A stretch of 23,753 bases of DNA, taken from the NCBI GenBank assembly GCA_003667245.1, contig RCNN01000313.1, positions 1-23,753 on the forward strand. The letters are read 5' to 3'. The position numbers were made by a program, and so were the translations under genes. Position 1 is the first letter of the stretch; the number at the start of each line of letters is the position of its first letter. This document shows positions 10,266 through 21,323 of this stretch, piece by piece. The notes below the pieces were generated by a model, which was given only the letters and a program-made list of their open reading frames with translations, was not told the DNA's origin and ran no database searches. The DNA comes from Heterostelium multicystogenum. Lineage: Eukaryota; Evosea; Eumycetozoa; Acytosteliales; Acytosteliaceae.

Positions 10266-11312
10266 TTCCGAAATATTTATTACTACTCTGACTATTATTA
10301 TTATAACTATATTTGATATAAATACAATAAAAATAAATACAAAATATCTGAAAGAATTGGAAAATAATGGAAATACCAAAGATTTACAATCAATAGATTT
10401 TTTTCTTCAAGGGAACTCAATGGGATATCTAAAATTACTATTGAACAATTAGAAATTATTCCACAATCCCTTTTTGTAATTATTAATTGTTTTGAAGGTT
10501 TAGTATGTCCATTCATGTCACAAGTGTCGCCTGTTGTTTGCTTTGCATCAGATTCTATTATCAACCCTCGCCCTCAGTCATTTTAAGGAAATGATTAACA
10601 AAATAATCACGTCAAACATCATATTTAACACAATTTATAAATTCGCAATTGGAATGTTTCATTGTTTTGATCATATTCTTGTGTTCAATTATGAACTCAG
10701 CCACAACTGTGAAACACAATCTGATGAATTGAACCAAATTTAATTCTCTTTTATTTTAGTGAAAGACTCATAAACTGGGAAGAGACACGAAATACACCAA
10801 ATTCTCAAAAGCTCCTATTGATTTTTTGATTTATGTATTAAATATCTTTGTTTTTATTTAGGATCCAATCCCAGTCCAAGCCCACCATTGATAAAAATCA
10901 AAAAAATTTATAGGATGTCGTCATGTAGCATTGATTTTTAAGTATAAATATCTTCAAACACAATTAAAAAATATTTTTTTTTTCAACTGTGATCAGAAAT
11001 AACGTTACAAATGGAGTCATTGTATTTGAATTTTGAATCAAACAAATTTCTGTTTTTTTGACAAGGTTTTTTTGTGATGTTGATTTGGTGTGTGATCGGT
11101 CTTTTTTATGATTTAAAAATTGTGAGAAAATTTGCTTTTTTATGTGTGACGTTGGAAAATTTTGGTGTAGAAAAATCCTAGCCTTTTAAAAATAGCTCAT
11201 TATAAACATCTTAAAATTCCAACTGGTCTTAAATTCATAAATCACCTTTACAACTTTTGTGCCTTTTCATTTATATCTTATATCGTGGTATATATTTTAG
11301 CAAAGCTAGGAA
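10266..11312. other. Divergent intergenic region (about 1 kb)
   Basis: This separates the minus-strand surface-protein start from the plus-strand PH-protein start. The left half (about 10368-10743) carries coding-like plus-strand open frames described separately. The right half (about 10840-11290) is T-rich with several runs of six or more T/A and no gene that I can support; it is the likely promoter area of the PH gene. Confidence 0.45.
10368..10743 (+). pseudogene. Unrecognised coding-like stretch (gene remnant or missed exon)
   Basis: One plus-strand frame is open for 72 codons from 10368 to a TAA at 10584-10586, including GISKITIEQLEIIPQSLFV and NCFEGLVCPFMSQ. A second frame continues to a TAA at 10741-10743 with KEMINKIITSN and GMFHCFDHILVFNYEL. 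The two join if one T of the run at 10581-10584 is extra, the same kind of one-base error seen in neighbouring genes, giving about 125 codons. No good start codon is visible and I do not recognise the family. A minus-strand 85-codon frame at 10307-10564 overlaps it. It could be chance, a decayed gene, or an internal exon of a missed gene. Confidence 0.25.
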
Positions 11313-12657
11313 ATGAGTAGAAGTGATAGTAGCGATAGTGAAAGTACTCGTAGCGAGTCTGAAGATAATGTTAGTCTTCCACAAATTACCTTCACAGAAG
11401 AGCCAACAACCGCCACAGAGACAGATGAATATGTGAGCGACCTTGACAAATTAAACACCAATAAAAAGATCACTCTCATCCACCAAGAGCATAAATCAAA
11501 GCCCAAAACTGAACCTGTACTTAAGGGAATGTTCCGTGTCCAGCTTATTAATGATGAAGGTGTAGAGAAACCATGGTAAAGTTTTTACTCTAGCAGATTG
11601 CTATTGGACATTATTATTAAATTTCTAATTATAGGGAGGATAGATATATTGATATAACAAGAGGTGGAGTTATCATGAAAGAATCAGAAGATGACAAAAT
11701 AACAAGAGGAATTCTATGTCTTTATGATATTGTATTTTGTGAACTTGCCGAGGACAAAATCACTCCTGAGACTCCATATGTCATCAAGTTAAGAACTCGT
11801 ACAAGATCCACATGGCTTTTTATCTTGGATTCAGAGTCTACTATGGAGTAAGTTTTATATTTTCTTCCTTTAACAACATGTATTGATTTCTATTTAACAT
11901 TTAAAGAGAATGGATGAATTTAATTAAACCTAATATGGGTAAAATGTCTGAAGACGAATGGAATGCTCCACCACCTCCACCTCCATCCAGAACCAAAGTC
12001 AAAAAGGATACTTATACTCTTAAGACCTTCTTTTATAAACCGTAGATTGTTTGGTGGAATGTGGATGATTTATCTATTTTTCCTTTGGATCATAGTTTTG
12101 GCTGTATTGTTCACACTATTATGGGTTCTCTATGTTGCACCATACAAAAACATGAAAACAGAAACCTCAATGTGTCTTGTCAAGAGTCAAGAGTATTTAT
12201 TTAACCCAATTTATCACAGATATCTGTGATTACTAACCATATTTAATTTCTTATGTAGTGTCCAATATTTACTTAAAAAGAATTATAACATTGAAATGGA
12301 TGTATCATACTTGGTTAATGGAACACTGATCAACAGTGTAATGAATCAAAGATGCCAAGGAAATAAATGTCCTTCCTATGCAGTAGATGAATATCCAATC
12401 AACAAAGAGAAAGAATGCTACTACGATGTTAATGACATCAAATATGTATTCTTTGATAAGCAACCCATGATGAACATGAGATATCAAATTACCTTTGGTG
12501 TTTGCGGTGGTCTCCTTGCTCCTTGGTTAATTTTTGTAGTAACAATAATGTAAGTATACAAGCATTTCATCTCTCTATTATCTCCAACTAATATATATAA
12601 AATAGTTTTGCACAAAGAAAATGGATTAAGAGAGTTGTTAGAAATGGATGTTGGTAG
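11313..12657 (+). CDS. PH-domain protein with two transmembrane helices
   Basis: I do not recognise an orthologue. Five exons, 11313-11575, 11635-11847, 11907-12192, 12259-12549 and 12606-12657, give about 367 aa. The N-terminus is Ser/Glu-rich (MSRSDSSDSESTRSESED). A pleckstrin-homology-like domain spans about 68-170: VLKGMFRVQL, a Trp at PWEDRYIDI, and the closing helix with EEWMNLI. A PPPPPP linker follows, then TM1 at about 210-234 (MIYLFFLWIIVLAVLFTLLW), a loop of about 95 aa with Cys residues (CQGNKCP, KECYYD), TM2 at about 330-352 (FGVCGGLLAPWLIFVVTIM) and a short basic tail (AQRKWIKRVVRNGCW). With the PH domain in the cytosol, both ends are cytosolic and the loop is lumenal or extracellular. 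One extra A near 12037-12039 breaks the frame just before TM1. For exon 3 I prefer the GTATTT donor at 12193 over a later GT that would leave a 33-bp intron. AATAAA lies at 12703-12708. Confidence 0.8.
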
Positions 12658-12840
12658 TAAAATAAGATTGTGGAAATCTCAAAATTGTATTTATAGTAGT
12701 CAAATAAAGACCTGAATATTCTTGAAATTACTTATATTTGAATCACCCATCATACCTTTAAAATTATCACAGCATCTGAGAGCAATACAATTATTCAGAA
12801 CAACATTAATCTTTTATCTTACAAAATTTTATTTATATAC

Positions 12841-14333
12841 TTAGTATTTGGCAGAAGAAGATTTTAATCTGTTATTCACTTCATTTGCAGCTCTAATACC
12901 ACTTTCCAATGCACCTTCCATATATCCTATCCATTCAGTAGCGGTTTCAGTACCTGCCCAGTGAATTCTTCCAACTGGATCACGCAAAGCTCCACCACAT
13001 CCATCAAGTGCACCTGGTCCAGCATAGGCTACGTAAGCTCCTCTAGAATATTCCTCATCTTTCCAAATCTTCTCGAGATAGTGTCTTGGTTTCAATGCCT
13101 TTGGTCCCCACCATCTGGCATAGCAGTCAAGGACAGCTTGCTTTCTTTCTTCTTGGGTCTTGGTTGCCCATTTCTTTGCTGGAAGACCTGCAATGAATCC
13201 TACAATGGCGGTCTTTTTATCGTCGTGAGAGCTGTCGTCGTAGCAGATATAGATTGGACCGAGGTCGCTCAGAGCCTCTGCAGAATATCCTTCCTTTCTC
13301 CAGAATGGTTCATCGTAGATGACAATTGTCTTGATAACTGATCCCATTGCTAAACGTTGTGTCAAATCATCACGTGCAGCTGGCATTGGTGGACGATATT
13401 CGATTCTTCCAGCCAATGCTGGTGGTACTGTAACTACTACATATTTCGAAGTGTAGGTTGCTTTTTCTGTTTTAACTTGGCAACCAGCACCATCTTGATA
13501 GATTGCTCTTACTGGAGCATTGAGAATACAATATTTCAATCCAACCTTCTCAGCCAATCTCTCTGAAATTTGTTGTGAACCACCAATCATTCTCTTCTCT
13601 TGAGCACCACCTCTAATGTCTGCCAATAAGCTATAGGATCCAGCAGTCTTGATGAAAAGCAAGAACCAAAGGAAACTTATCTCGGTAGGGTCAGCAGCTA
13701 AACAAACTCTAACGAACCAGTCAATAATATTCTTGGCATCCTTTCCTTTTACATTCTTTTCAGTCCAATGGGCAACAGTTTGATGGTCCCTGTAATATCA
13801 ATAATTAATAATTAAGAAATTCAGTTGTTTTCAAGCGGGCATACCATTCAGCAGCTCTTGGATGCAGGTGTGGAGCAGCTGGATCAAGAGTATTTGCAAA
13901 CTTATCGATGGTTGCAATAGTTTCTTCGAGACCTTCCAAATTTGTAATCGGTATTCAATTTGGAGATATTACCTTGGTAGTATACCTTCTTTCCATTCAA
14001 TTCAAGTACGTGATTACCCTCATCGTATTGATCGAAAGTCTGGACACCAATCTCCTTGCAGATTGCTTTCAAGTGTTTATGGGTTCCACCATCCACTGAC
14101 CACCAAGATCGAACCAATATCCATCTACCATCAACGATTCAGTTCTACCACCAAATCTCTAAATATACGTAATTCTTATTAATTGATTTTCCAAAATGAA
14201 TACGAGATAGTTTGTTTTTACATACATTTCTAGCTTCAAGTACAAGTACAGAGTGTCCCTGCTTCTTCAAGTTATAAGCACATTGCAGACCAGAAAGTCC
14301 ACCACCAACTACAATACAATCATATTCAACCAT
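12841..14333 (-). CDS. Flavin-containing monoamine oxidase
   Basis: This FAD enzyme oxidatively deaminates amines to aldehydes, releasing ammonia and H2O2. Exons 14333-14226, 14158-13845 and 13789-12841 give about 456 aa. The N-terminal dinucleotide-binding motif is VVGGGLSGLQCAYNL (residues 8-22), ending in VLVLEARN; the second is RFGGRTES with FDLGGQW. The C-terminal FAD signature is GRIHWAGTETATEWIGYMEG (about 413-432). At the place where animal MAO carries its covalent-FAD cysteine, this protein reads EYSRGAYVAYAGPG, so there is no Cys and FAD is probably held non-covalently. Two indels sit in exon 2: a missing G near 14092 after FDLGGQWMV and an extra A near 13939 after DYKFG. The coding end converges on the PH gene with 183 bp between stops. 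Family membership is secure; the substrate is not visible from sequence. Confidence 0.92.
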
Positions 14334-14895
14334 CTTCTTTCTGTTTTCTTCTTCAACTTATCTACCTTTACAAGTCTAATTTAATGTATTACAATTCAAT
14401 CTCTTAATTAATATTCAACTATAAATAATATTATTTATTTCTTTCTATTTTATGATTAGTAAACTTGATTGCAATTGAAATAATCAACGATAGAATGATA
14501 TAAATATATGTCAAACTTACAATAAACTTTGATTTTATAACTCAGTCCAAAAAGATAGATATTTATTCAATTTGTATTTTTCTATTTTATTGGTTTTTGA
14601 TATGTTTCAAGTGGTTAGTTGTGATTGATAATTTATTATTATTATTATTAGTGTGTGTGTGTGTGTGGTTGCAAAAGAAATAATAATTATTAGATTTAAT
14701 TTTATGTATTGTCAATTTTTCTTTTTGAAGATTAGTTGCAATTGTCAATCTGGTTTGAAAATAGTTGTTTAAATTAAAATTTTAATATTATTATTTTGTT
14801 TTTTTTGCAAATTTCTAAAGTAATGATCTTCATAATGGACAAAGCCACTAAAACAGCTTGTGCAACAACATTTCTGAAGCCTTACATATCTAAAT
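14334..14895. other. Divergent AT-rich intergenic region with microsatellites
   Basis: About 560 bp between the oxidase start (minus) and the coiled-coil gene start (plus), so it probably serves both promoters. It holds an (ATT)n run at about 14634-14650 followed directly by (GT)n at about 14651-14667. No gene is supported. Confidence 0.55.
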
Positions 14896-15993
14896 ATGGA
14901 TTTACAAAATATTAAAAAAAATACTAATAATATCATTATTGATAATGATCGTGATGACAACAACAATAATAATAACAAAATCAATTATAATAATAATAGC
15001 AAAGAAATCAATGAAAATGAAAAGAACAACAACAATGATGATGACATCAATGAAAATAATAATATAAATAATAACAAAGATACTAATAATAATAAAGATA
15101 AAGATGATATCTGTTCAAGAGTTGATTGTATTAAAAAAGAATTGGAAATGTTAAAGAAATCATATGATATACAATATGAAAGTGTTAAAAGTAAACAGTT
15201 CTACTATCGTTGCTTTAAAGAGATCTATGTGAAACTCAACGTCAAAATCAATCATTCAAACATAAAGTTGGCTGAGACTGAATTGAAAATACATGAACAT
15301 CAATTATTGATTGCTCAGAGAAAACAAAAGATATACTTATTAGATATGGGTATAAATGTTTATTACTAAACTTGCAATTAGACTATAATATTCACTATAT
15401 ATGTATACATTATGTGCTACTTAAAATGAATTGACTTCTAGAGAAGAAACAGATGATTAAACAAATAGTACAATTGAATTCAACATTGACTGCTGTTATT
15501 CAAAGACTAGAGCAAGAGAGGAATCTGTTCGAGCTTGAGGAGAAAATGATGAATACTACAAAGGATCAAGTATCTCAATTAATCACAAACCAATTAGCAC
15601 ATATCAGAAAGCAAAAAGATGAGATATTGAATGGTAGGTTTGATGTTTAGAATATCTATAGTTTAAGATTTATCCTGATGTTGTTTGTCAGCTTTGAAAA
15701 ATTATGAAATTGAGTGTAAGACTGAGCTAATGAATGAGACTGTTGAGTTTGGCAGTGGGTCCAATGAAGACATCGATGAAAAGGACAGAGTGTTGAATGA
15801 GTGTCTCGAAAGGAATGAAATTTTTTCCAAGAGAATCAACGAAATACAACTAAATATTCAAACCAATCAAGTGTCTGTTGAATCAGTGAGAACCAAAAAG
15901 TTACAGTTAGAAGCCAAATTAACTCAACTCAAAGATCAGATGAAATTGTTAAACTCATCAACAAACTACGTACAGCCTCAAATCTTTAGATAG
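14896..15993 (+). CDS. Asn-rich coiled-coil protein of unknown function
   Basis: Exons 14896-15349, 15442-15633 and 15692-15993 give about 315 aa with no frameshift, the only complete multi-exon gene here that reads cleanly. Residues 1 to about 75 are Asn/Asp/Glu/Lys low complexity with repeated N runs, typical of dictyostelid proteins. From about 78 to the end it is almost continuously helical and charged with heptad-like hydrophobic spacing (CIKKELEMLKKSYD; QIVQLNSTLTAVIQRLEQER; RTKKLQLEAKLTQLKDQMKL). One CSRVDC pair precedes the coil. There is no TM segment, signal peptide or catalytic motif. A structural or scaffold role is only an inference. The stop is 29 bp from the stop of the convergent ENPP gene, so the 3' UTRs must overlap or be very short. 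Confidence 0.82.
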
Positions 15994-16022
15994 ATAGTTT
16001 ATTTAAAGGATTACACATATTA

Positions 16023-17523
16023 TTATGATTTGTATAGGAGATCGACCAAAGTATTTGTACTGTTGGTTGGTGGAAGTTTGGTGCTATCAATATTCATGAG
16101 TTTGGCTATGAAATTAAATAAATCAGTGTTTGGAATAGTAAATTCGCTGTTGACTTTGTTCTTGATGTTGGGTCCGCGGGCAATGAACATAGATCTCATT
16201 TCACGATCGTTGTTATCGTATCCATGAGTTGCTTTTTTTGAAGGTACTATTACCAATTACGATCTGGTATCCTACATCAGCCAATCCAATTAAGGGTGCA
16301 ATTCTACTATTTACTCGACTATCATATCTATAAGTTGGGGGTTTCTCATCGTTCATATATACATGAAAATGCTCAATGTTTGCATCTTTAAGCTTTCTAT
16401 AGGTGTCATAGAGTGCCGATTCCCCTCCTATTTCGTTGGGATAGATGGACAAGTTTGGTGTGATTTCTGTGACTCTTACCTCGGTTGTATTAACATATGG
16501 AGTTAGATCGATTATTCCTATTGTATTTGACATTCCATGATCAGACACCAAAATGATATTGGTCTTATCAAAAGCATCCACCATTTTCAATGATTCTATT
16601 AAGTATCCAATTTGAAAGTCAACCATTTTTACTGTATCATTGTACTTAATGGAAAATAAACCATATTGATGGCCAATTGAATCGATATCATAAAGATAAG
16701 CCATTGTTAGATTTGGCTTTAGAAGAAACTCCCATTCTAATATTTGATCAATAATTACATCTGCTCTAGTAGATGAATACTATTCATAGTTTATCAATTA
16801 GTTAGTAATTCATATTCTATTGAATTTATAACATACTGGAAGAATGTTGTATGTTGGATAATGTACTCCACATCCAGGCCAAAAATAGCATGCAACTATT
16901 CTATCCTAAATTATTAAATCAATTAGCTATTATTATTGTAAATCTTAATAAGCAGTCCTTAGATCATACAGATTTTGTTGCAGTTATCCATATAGGTTCA
17001 CCAAGATACCATTTCTTCTCGACATTGTCAACAGAAAATGTTTCATTTAAAACAGGATCATAGAAATCGTTTGACACAATTCCATGATATTCGGGATACA
17101 ATCCAGTTGCCATGGTGTAATGATTTGGGAATGTTTTAGTTGGAAACTGAGGAGTCATATACTTTGCTCTTATTCCATGATGACTTAAATAGGGATCATA
17201 CAAAGATTTAATATTAGGTGTCATATCCAAATCCAAGAAATCATTTCTGAATCCTAAAAGTTTATCAATATTGATATAAAGTATTATAATAAGAAATAAT
17301 CAAACTTACCATCTATTGAAATGACTATTGTTGGAAAAATAATGGAAGTTGTAGGTTTTTTGTTCTCTTTCTTTCCAACAAGGAATACACATAATAGTAC
17401 TATCATTAATATAACCATTAATATTATAAAACCAATTACCAACTTTATCACCAATTTCGATGAATCATCATTCTGAGTTAACCATTTCTTTGCTTGGTAA
17501 TATTTCAGATTAAAATATCCCAT
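16023..17523 (-). CDS. Membrane-anchored ectonucleotide pyrophosphatase/phosphodiesterase (ENPP family)
   Basis: This is a two-zinc enzyme that cleaves nucleotide or phospholipid phosphodiester bonds, probably outside the cell. Exons 17523-17310, 17253-16970, 16905-16837 and 16779-16023 give about 440 aa. A type II anchor follows a short cytosolic head ([20 protein letters not shown], about residues 24-46). Catalytic features: the metal Asp in VISIDGF (split by intron 1), the nucleophile Thr in [20 protein letters not shown] (Thr about 112), TATKS and FWPGCG, then [16 protein letters not shown] and THGYDN, which together supply the usual Asp/His ligands. The length fits a compact ENPP core without the C-terminal nuclease-like domain of ENPP1-3. 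One extra base in the T7 run at 16233-16239 (A7 in the coding strand) breaks the frame just before HGYDN. Substrate (nucleotide or lysolipid) cannot be decided here. Confidence 0.92.
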
Positions 17524-17879
17524 TATTAATATAATTATTATTAGATATATATATCTATATAAATGAAGTGAGATGATTAATAATTTATTTGGTATTAATC
17601 AATCTGATAAATATGTATTGAATAAATACTTTTAGATATATAAATCGATTGACTAAAGTTTTAGTTAAATTAAAAAACATAGAGGTGTTAGACATTTCAG
17701 TCATTAACGTTAACATATGTAATGTAATATGATCTATATTTATCTATTTATTTATAAATATAAATATATAAGTGCATCAGAAAATGGTGTGATTGATCAA
17801 TCAATTTGATAGCTGTCGTGGGTGAGGAGTGTGTTTTGGGAGGGTGAATTATAATAATAGTGGCTCCACATTGAGGATT
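17524..17879. other. Intergenic region between HIRA 3' end and ENPP 5' end
   Basis: About 356 bp. Both flanking genes are on the minus strand, so this holds the HIRA 3' UTR and the ENPP promoter. A TTAACGTTAA palindrome lies at about 17704-17713 and an imperfect AT inverted repeat at about 17735-17762. No gene is seen. Confidence 0.5.
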
Positions 17880-20800
17880 TTATGAAAACAATATATCTAA
17901 AGAGTTGTTATCTTTGCTAGGCTGTGTGAATTGATTGAGTGACTCTCTGTATTGTCCAACCATTCTTTGAAGTGTACGATTCTTTGCTATGACTGGAAGT
18001 AGTTCTTTTAGTAACTCTCGCTTTGATAGCCCCAGAATATTGGGTTCCCAGGCCTGAGTTGAGGTTAGAGAGATGTCATTCTCCAGCAATTGATTGCTAT
18101 CTATTAAACTATTGATGTTGTTGCTATTTGATGGACCCAAAAGATCGTTGCAAATCTCTTGTAGACGCAGTTGATTGGCATTGTTCGAGAGATGAGTTAC
18201 ATAGGTGACTAGCCAATGTCGGTATTCAGATGGGCTAGCCAAAATCGTGGAAAGGAACAGTTGTTTTTCGAGGAAGGTGGTTGATAGTTGAAGTTGAGAG
18301 GTTCGGTCGTTGGAGAGAGTCATCAAATCACTCATTGAAGCTGGTTTGCCTGCTTGCTGAATCTTTGACAATATTCCAATATTGTTGGGATCGTTACTGT
18401 TAAACTCCGAAAGAGAACCTAATCTATCGGTAATCTTGATCCACTCTCCAACATCACTAGCAAAAACATAAGAAACTCCATTCGACATTGTTATGATTGG
18501 TTTTCCTTCTTCTGTTATCAAAGTATTTTCTATATATGATAGAGAGACGAGTATCTATTAGTAATTGTTGGCCTTGGAGGAAAGTGTTGAATGACATACG
18601 TATTGATAGTTTATCTCTATTTAAAAAGAAAGGCAGTTCTCTGTTTGAAATTTGGTATTTCTTTCTTTTGATATCCCAAATGCTCAGAAAACCGTCACAG
18701 GTGATTATCAGCAGATGGTACTGTTTGTTACACTCCAAAAATGATACTGGTTTCTAAGTACGATGTTAGACATGATTGACACTCCATTGTGGTTGAATAT
18801 ATGTAAGGTTGCGTCATGAGTTGCCACAGCACACCAGTTTTTGTTTCCAGTTGCCGAACAAACTTTTCCATTGATTTTGTTCTCCCAAAGAATGGTTTCC
18901 CTCAGGTACCTGATGGTTGAGAAATACTCTGTGGAATCGAGAAGTTCTTGTTCGACAATCGTTATATCTAAAAATAAATTAAAGCTGTCTGATTTCGATG
19001 ACATAATCGGATTGGATGTTTGATCGTGGAATGTGAGTTGTTTGGAAATATGGTTCGAAGATGTTGCTGGTTGTAGTTGTATCGATGAGAGTCTGTCATT
19101 TTGGTAGACTGGCACATTGCCTTGGAGATTGTTGCTTGCAGCTTGTTTGTTTCTGTCAGATTCTGAAGTTGAAGAGGCTGAGTTTGACGATTTATCTTTT
19201 GAGATTGAAGTGGACGCTGATGAAGACGAAGAAGATTTTGGTTTTTTTTTACTTGAAGATTCTTGTACTTCTAAATGTCTTCTTTTCGCCAATAGTTCAC
19301 TATTGTTATTGCCGCTACTTCCTGTGGGAGTGGTCTGTGTAGAGGACGATGTTGAGCTTGCTTTATCTTTTGGAGTACTTGTTTGTTGTTTAGCTGCTTT
19401 TATCATTGCTGATAAAGGTTGATGTGCTTTAGGTGTAGAGGTCGCATTTGTTGAGAGTGATTCTGTGGATTTTCTTGATGAATCTGTTGTACTATTGCTT
19501 CCTCCTAAATCCATTGGTTCTAAATTATTGCTATCATTGTCTTTCTCTGTAGCATGTGTTGAATTATTTAGTTTTTTCATGATGAAGATGTGAAGGAATG
19601 GCTAGTGGTGATGGTTTTGTAATTGCTTGTGAGCTTGCAGGACCACCAATATTGAGTGGTGTGATTCTACGTCTTCCATTAATAATCGTTTCTTTTTGAC
19701 GTTGCTTTACGACTTGTGTTGGATGTATCTGTATAGGAACGCCCACCTCTGTTGTTGATGATGTTGATGATGTATTGGTGTTTTCTGTGCTTGCCAATGA
19801 TGTAGACTCATCCTCCATTGTTAATTGATCTGGATTCTCCGCAAACATTGAAAGCTCTACTCCACCTCCACCAATTCCAGCAGCACCAACAATATTATTG
19901 TTGGTTCCAATCATTCCTACTATAATCTGTCCGTCATTTCCTACGCGAACTGCTTCTCCATAAGCTCTCTTTATAAGTGCTGCTTTTTCACTTACAGACA
20001 TAGGTTGACCACCAATCTCAGCCTGTGTAAGTTCGATATATCCAATGGTGGCCGTCTGACGAGCAACACAAAAATGAGTATCCATCTGGCAACCATGAAA
20101 TGTCCTGTATTGACTGGTCAAATAGCGACTTTGTCACCATCAATGGACGTGGCGAGCTTGAGGACCAAAGAGTAATTGTATTGTCCAAACCTGCCAAAGC
20201 TATACAGAAGTATGGATTCTTTTTGTTATCACGGTAGAAAATAGGAGAGTAACGTGCTACGATAATAGGCTTCTCTTGTGTCCAACGAAATCGCATCCCA
20301 ATCCCCATGTGGTACGCTGTATTATTACAGCAGTCTGGGATTGGTTATTGAGCCCATTAGCTGCACAAAGTGTTTGTCCATCCGGGGACCAACTCGATCT
20401 TAAAAAAGAAGCTATTACAAGCCTGTTGAAATGGCTCGCTAATCACACTTTCCACCACCCAATCAGAAACTCTCCATATAATCACACTCTTGTCTTCGCT
20501 TTGAGACGACAGATATCTTCCAATTGGATCCCAAGCAATGCCCTTTACCAATCCTTTATGTTCATCTAGCTGTTTTACCATTCCTAAAATAACAATTAAT
20601 CTCCATACATATCGACCCAGTTAATTATTATCATTTTCCTTACTAAAGTTATTGGTACAGTCCCATATGATGATGGACTTATCGAAAGATGACGATGCCA
20701 AGTATTTTCCATCGGGTGACCATGCGATCTCAGAGATGTCAGCAGAGTGACCACGGAGTGTATGCACACAGATCCAAATTTTCAATGGTCTTCTCTGAGT

Positions 20801-21319
20801 TGCTGCCACCAAATGAAGACGAAGAAAGTCCACTTCCAAATACGGAGAGACCCCAAATCATAATGAGATTATCATCTGAACCTGAGGCCAAGTACTTTCC
20901 ATCGCGGGACCACTTTACACAAATTGACAGGGCCATAGTGAGACTCCATCGATTTCAGTAATCGAGGTACATTTGGATCTTGCTCTGCTTCCTCCACAAC
21001 GACCGGAGCAATACTCCATACCTTTACCTTATTATCACCACCTCCAGTAGCGAATCTAGTTCCATCAGGATGTATATCAATTGAAATATAGAATAACCTA
21101 TCATCATCATTATCATCCACAAATTAGTTCTTTATTATAATTCCATCATCTTTACAACCAAATCAACATCATCCATCCATCCATCCATCCATCGATCAAT
21201 CAATCAATCAATTAATTAATCAATCAATCAATCAATTCCATGGATCAATCGATAGATCATCGATCATCAATCATCAATCAACATACCACTATGTTCTACC
21301 CATGTTGGTTTTAATATTT

Positions 21320-21323
<4 letters not shown>
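17880..21323 (-). CDS. hira: Histone chaperone HIRA (WD40, B domain, HIRA C domain)
   Basis: HIRA deposits histone H3.3-H4 outside S phase with ASF1. Exons 21323-21287, 21097-20644 and 20583-17880 give about 1063 aa, near the metazoan length. The start MKILKPTWVEHSG matches HIRA exactly in position. A seven-blade WD40 array follows (SIDIHPDGTRFATGG, CVKWSRDGKYLASGSDD, LRGHSADISEIAWSPDGKYL, GLVKGIAWDPIGRYLSSQSED, then SIQDISWLPDG). The ASF1-binding B motif GRRRITPL sits at about residue 465. A Ser/Thr/Lys-rich linker with an SSKKKPKSSSS patch leads to the C-terminal HIRA domain (SPSEYRHWLVTYVTHLSNN, QEICNDLLGP, GLSKRELLKELLPVI). About nine one-base indels break it: near 21097, 20921-20923, 20776-20778, 20402-20407, 20273-20277, 20049-20053, 19572-19577, 18749-18754 and 18527-18534. 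Such dense breaks in a conserved chaperone argue for sequencing error. Confidence 0.94.
21098..21286 (-). repeat. HIRA intron 1 with tetranucleotide repeats
   Basis: The 189-bp first intron (donor GTATGT after CAT AGT G, acceptor GATAG) is largely made of (ATCC)n and (ATCA)n at about 21167-21282 on the plus strand. It is the second-longest intron in the window. The exon 1-2 junction lacks one base for a perfect phase, probably a missing G at the acceptor. Confidence 0.75.

Noticed and set aside
10120..10379. Upstream extension of the surface protein to the GTG/ATG-like start at 10379
   Set aside because: The added residues are AT-derived hydrophobic sequence; the internal ATG at 10265 gives a standard signal peptide.
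10307..10564. Minus-strand 85-codon frame upstream of the surface-protein gene
   Set aside because: It overlaps the more coding-like plus-strand frames, shows no domain, and ends in the hydrophobic AT-rich translation typical of noncoding DNA.
12226..12258. Alternative 33-bp intron in the PH-protein gene
   Set aside because: It is in phase but shorter than any other intron here (minimum about 54 bp) and has a weak GTGATT donor; the GTATTT donor at 12193 gives a 66-bp intron.
14634..14667. (ATT)n-(GT)n microsatellite as a functional element
   Set aside because: Such simple repeats are common in dictyostelid intergenic DNA and nothing here ties it to a role.
19061..19422. Plus-strand 93- and 101-codon frames
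   Set aside because: They are antisense to the Ser/Lys-rich HIRA linker; their acidic and Leu/Val bias is a by-product of complementing Ser and Lys codons.
42..21323. Programmed ribosomal frameshifting as the cause of the broken frames
   Set aside because: The breaks fall at many unrelated positions, in both directions and in ordinary housekeeping genes, with no shared slippery motif and pseudoknot; sequence error is simpler.
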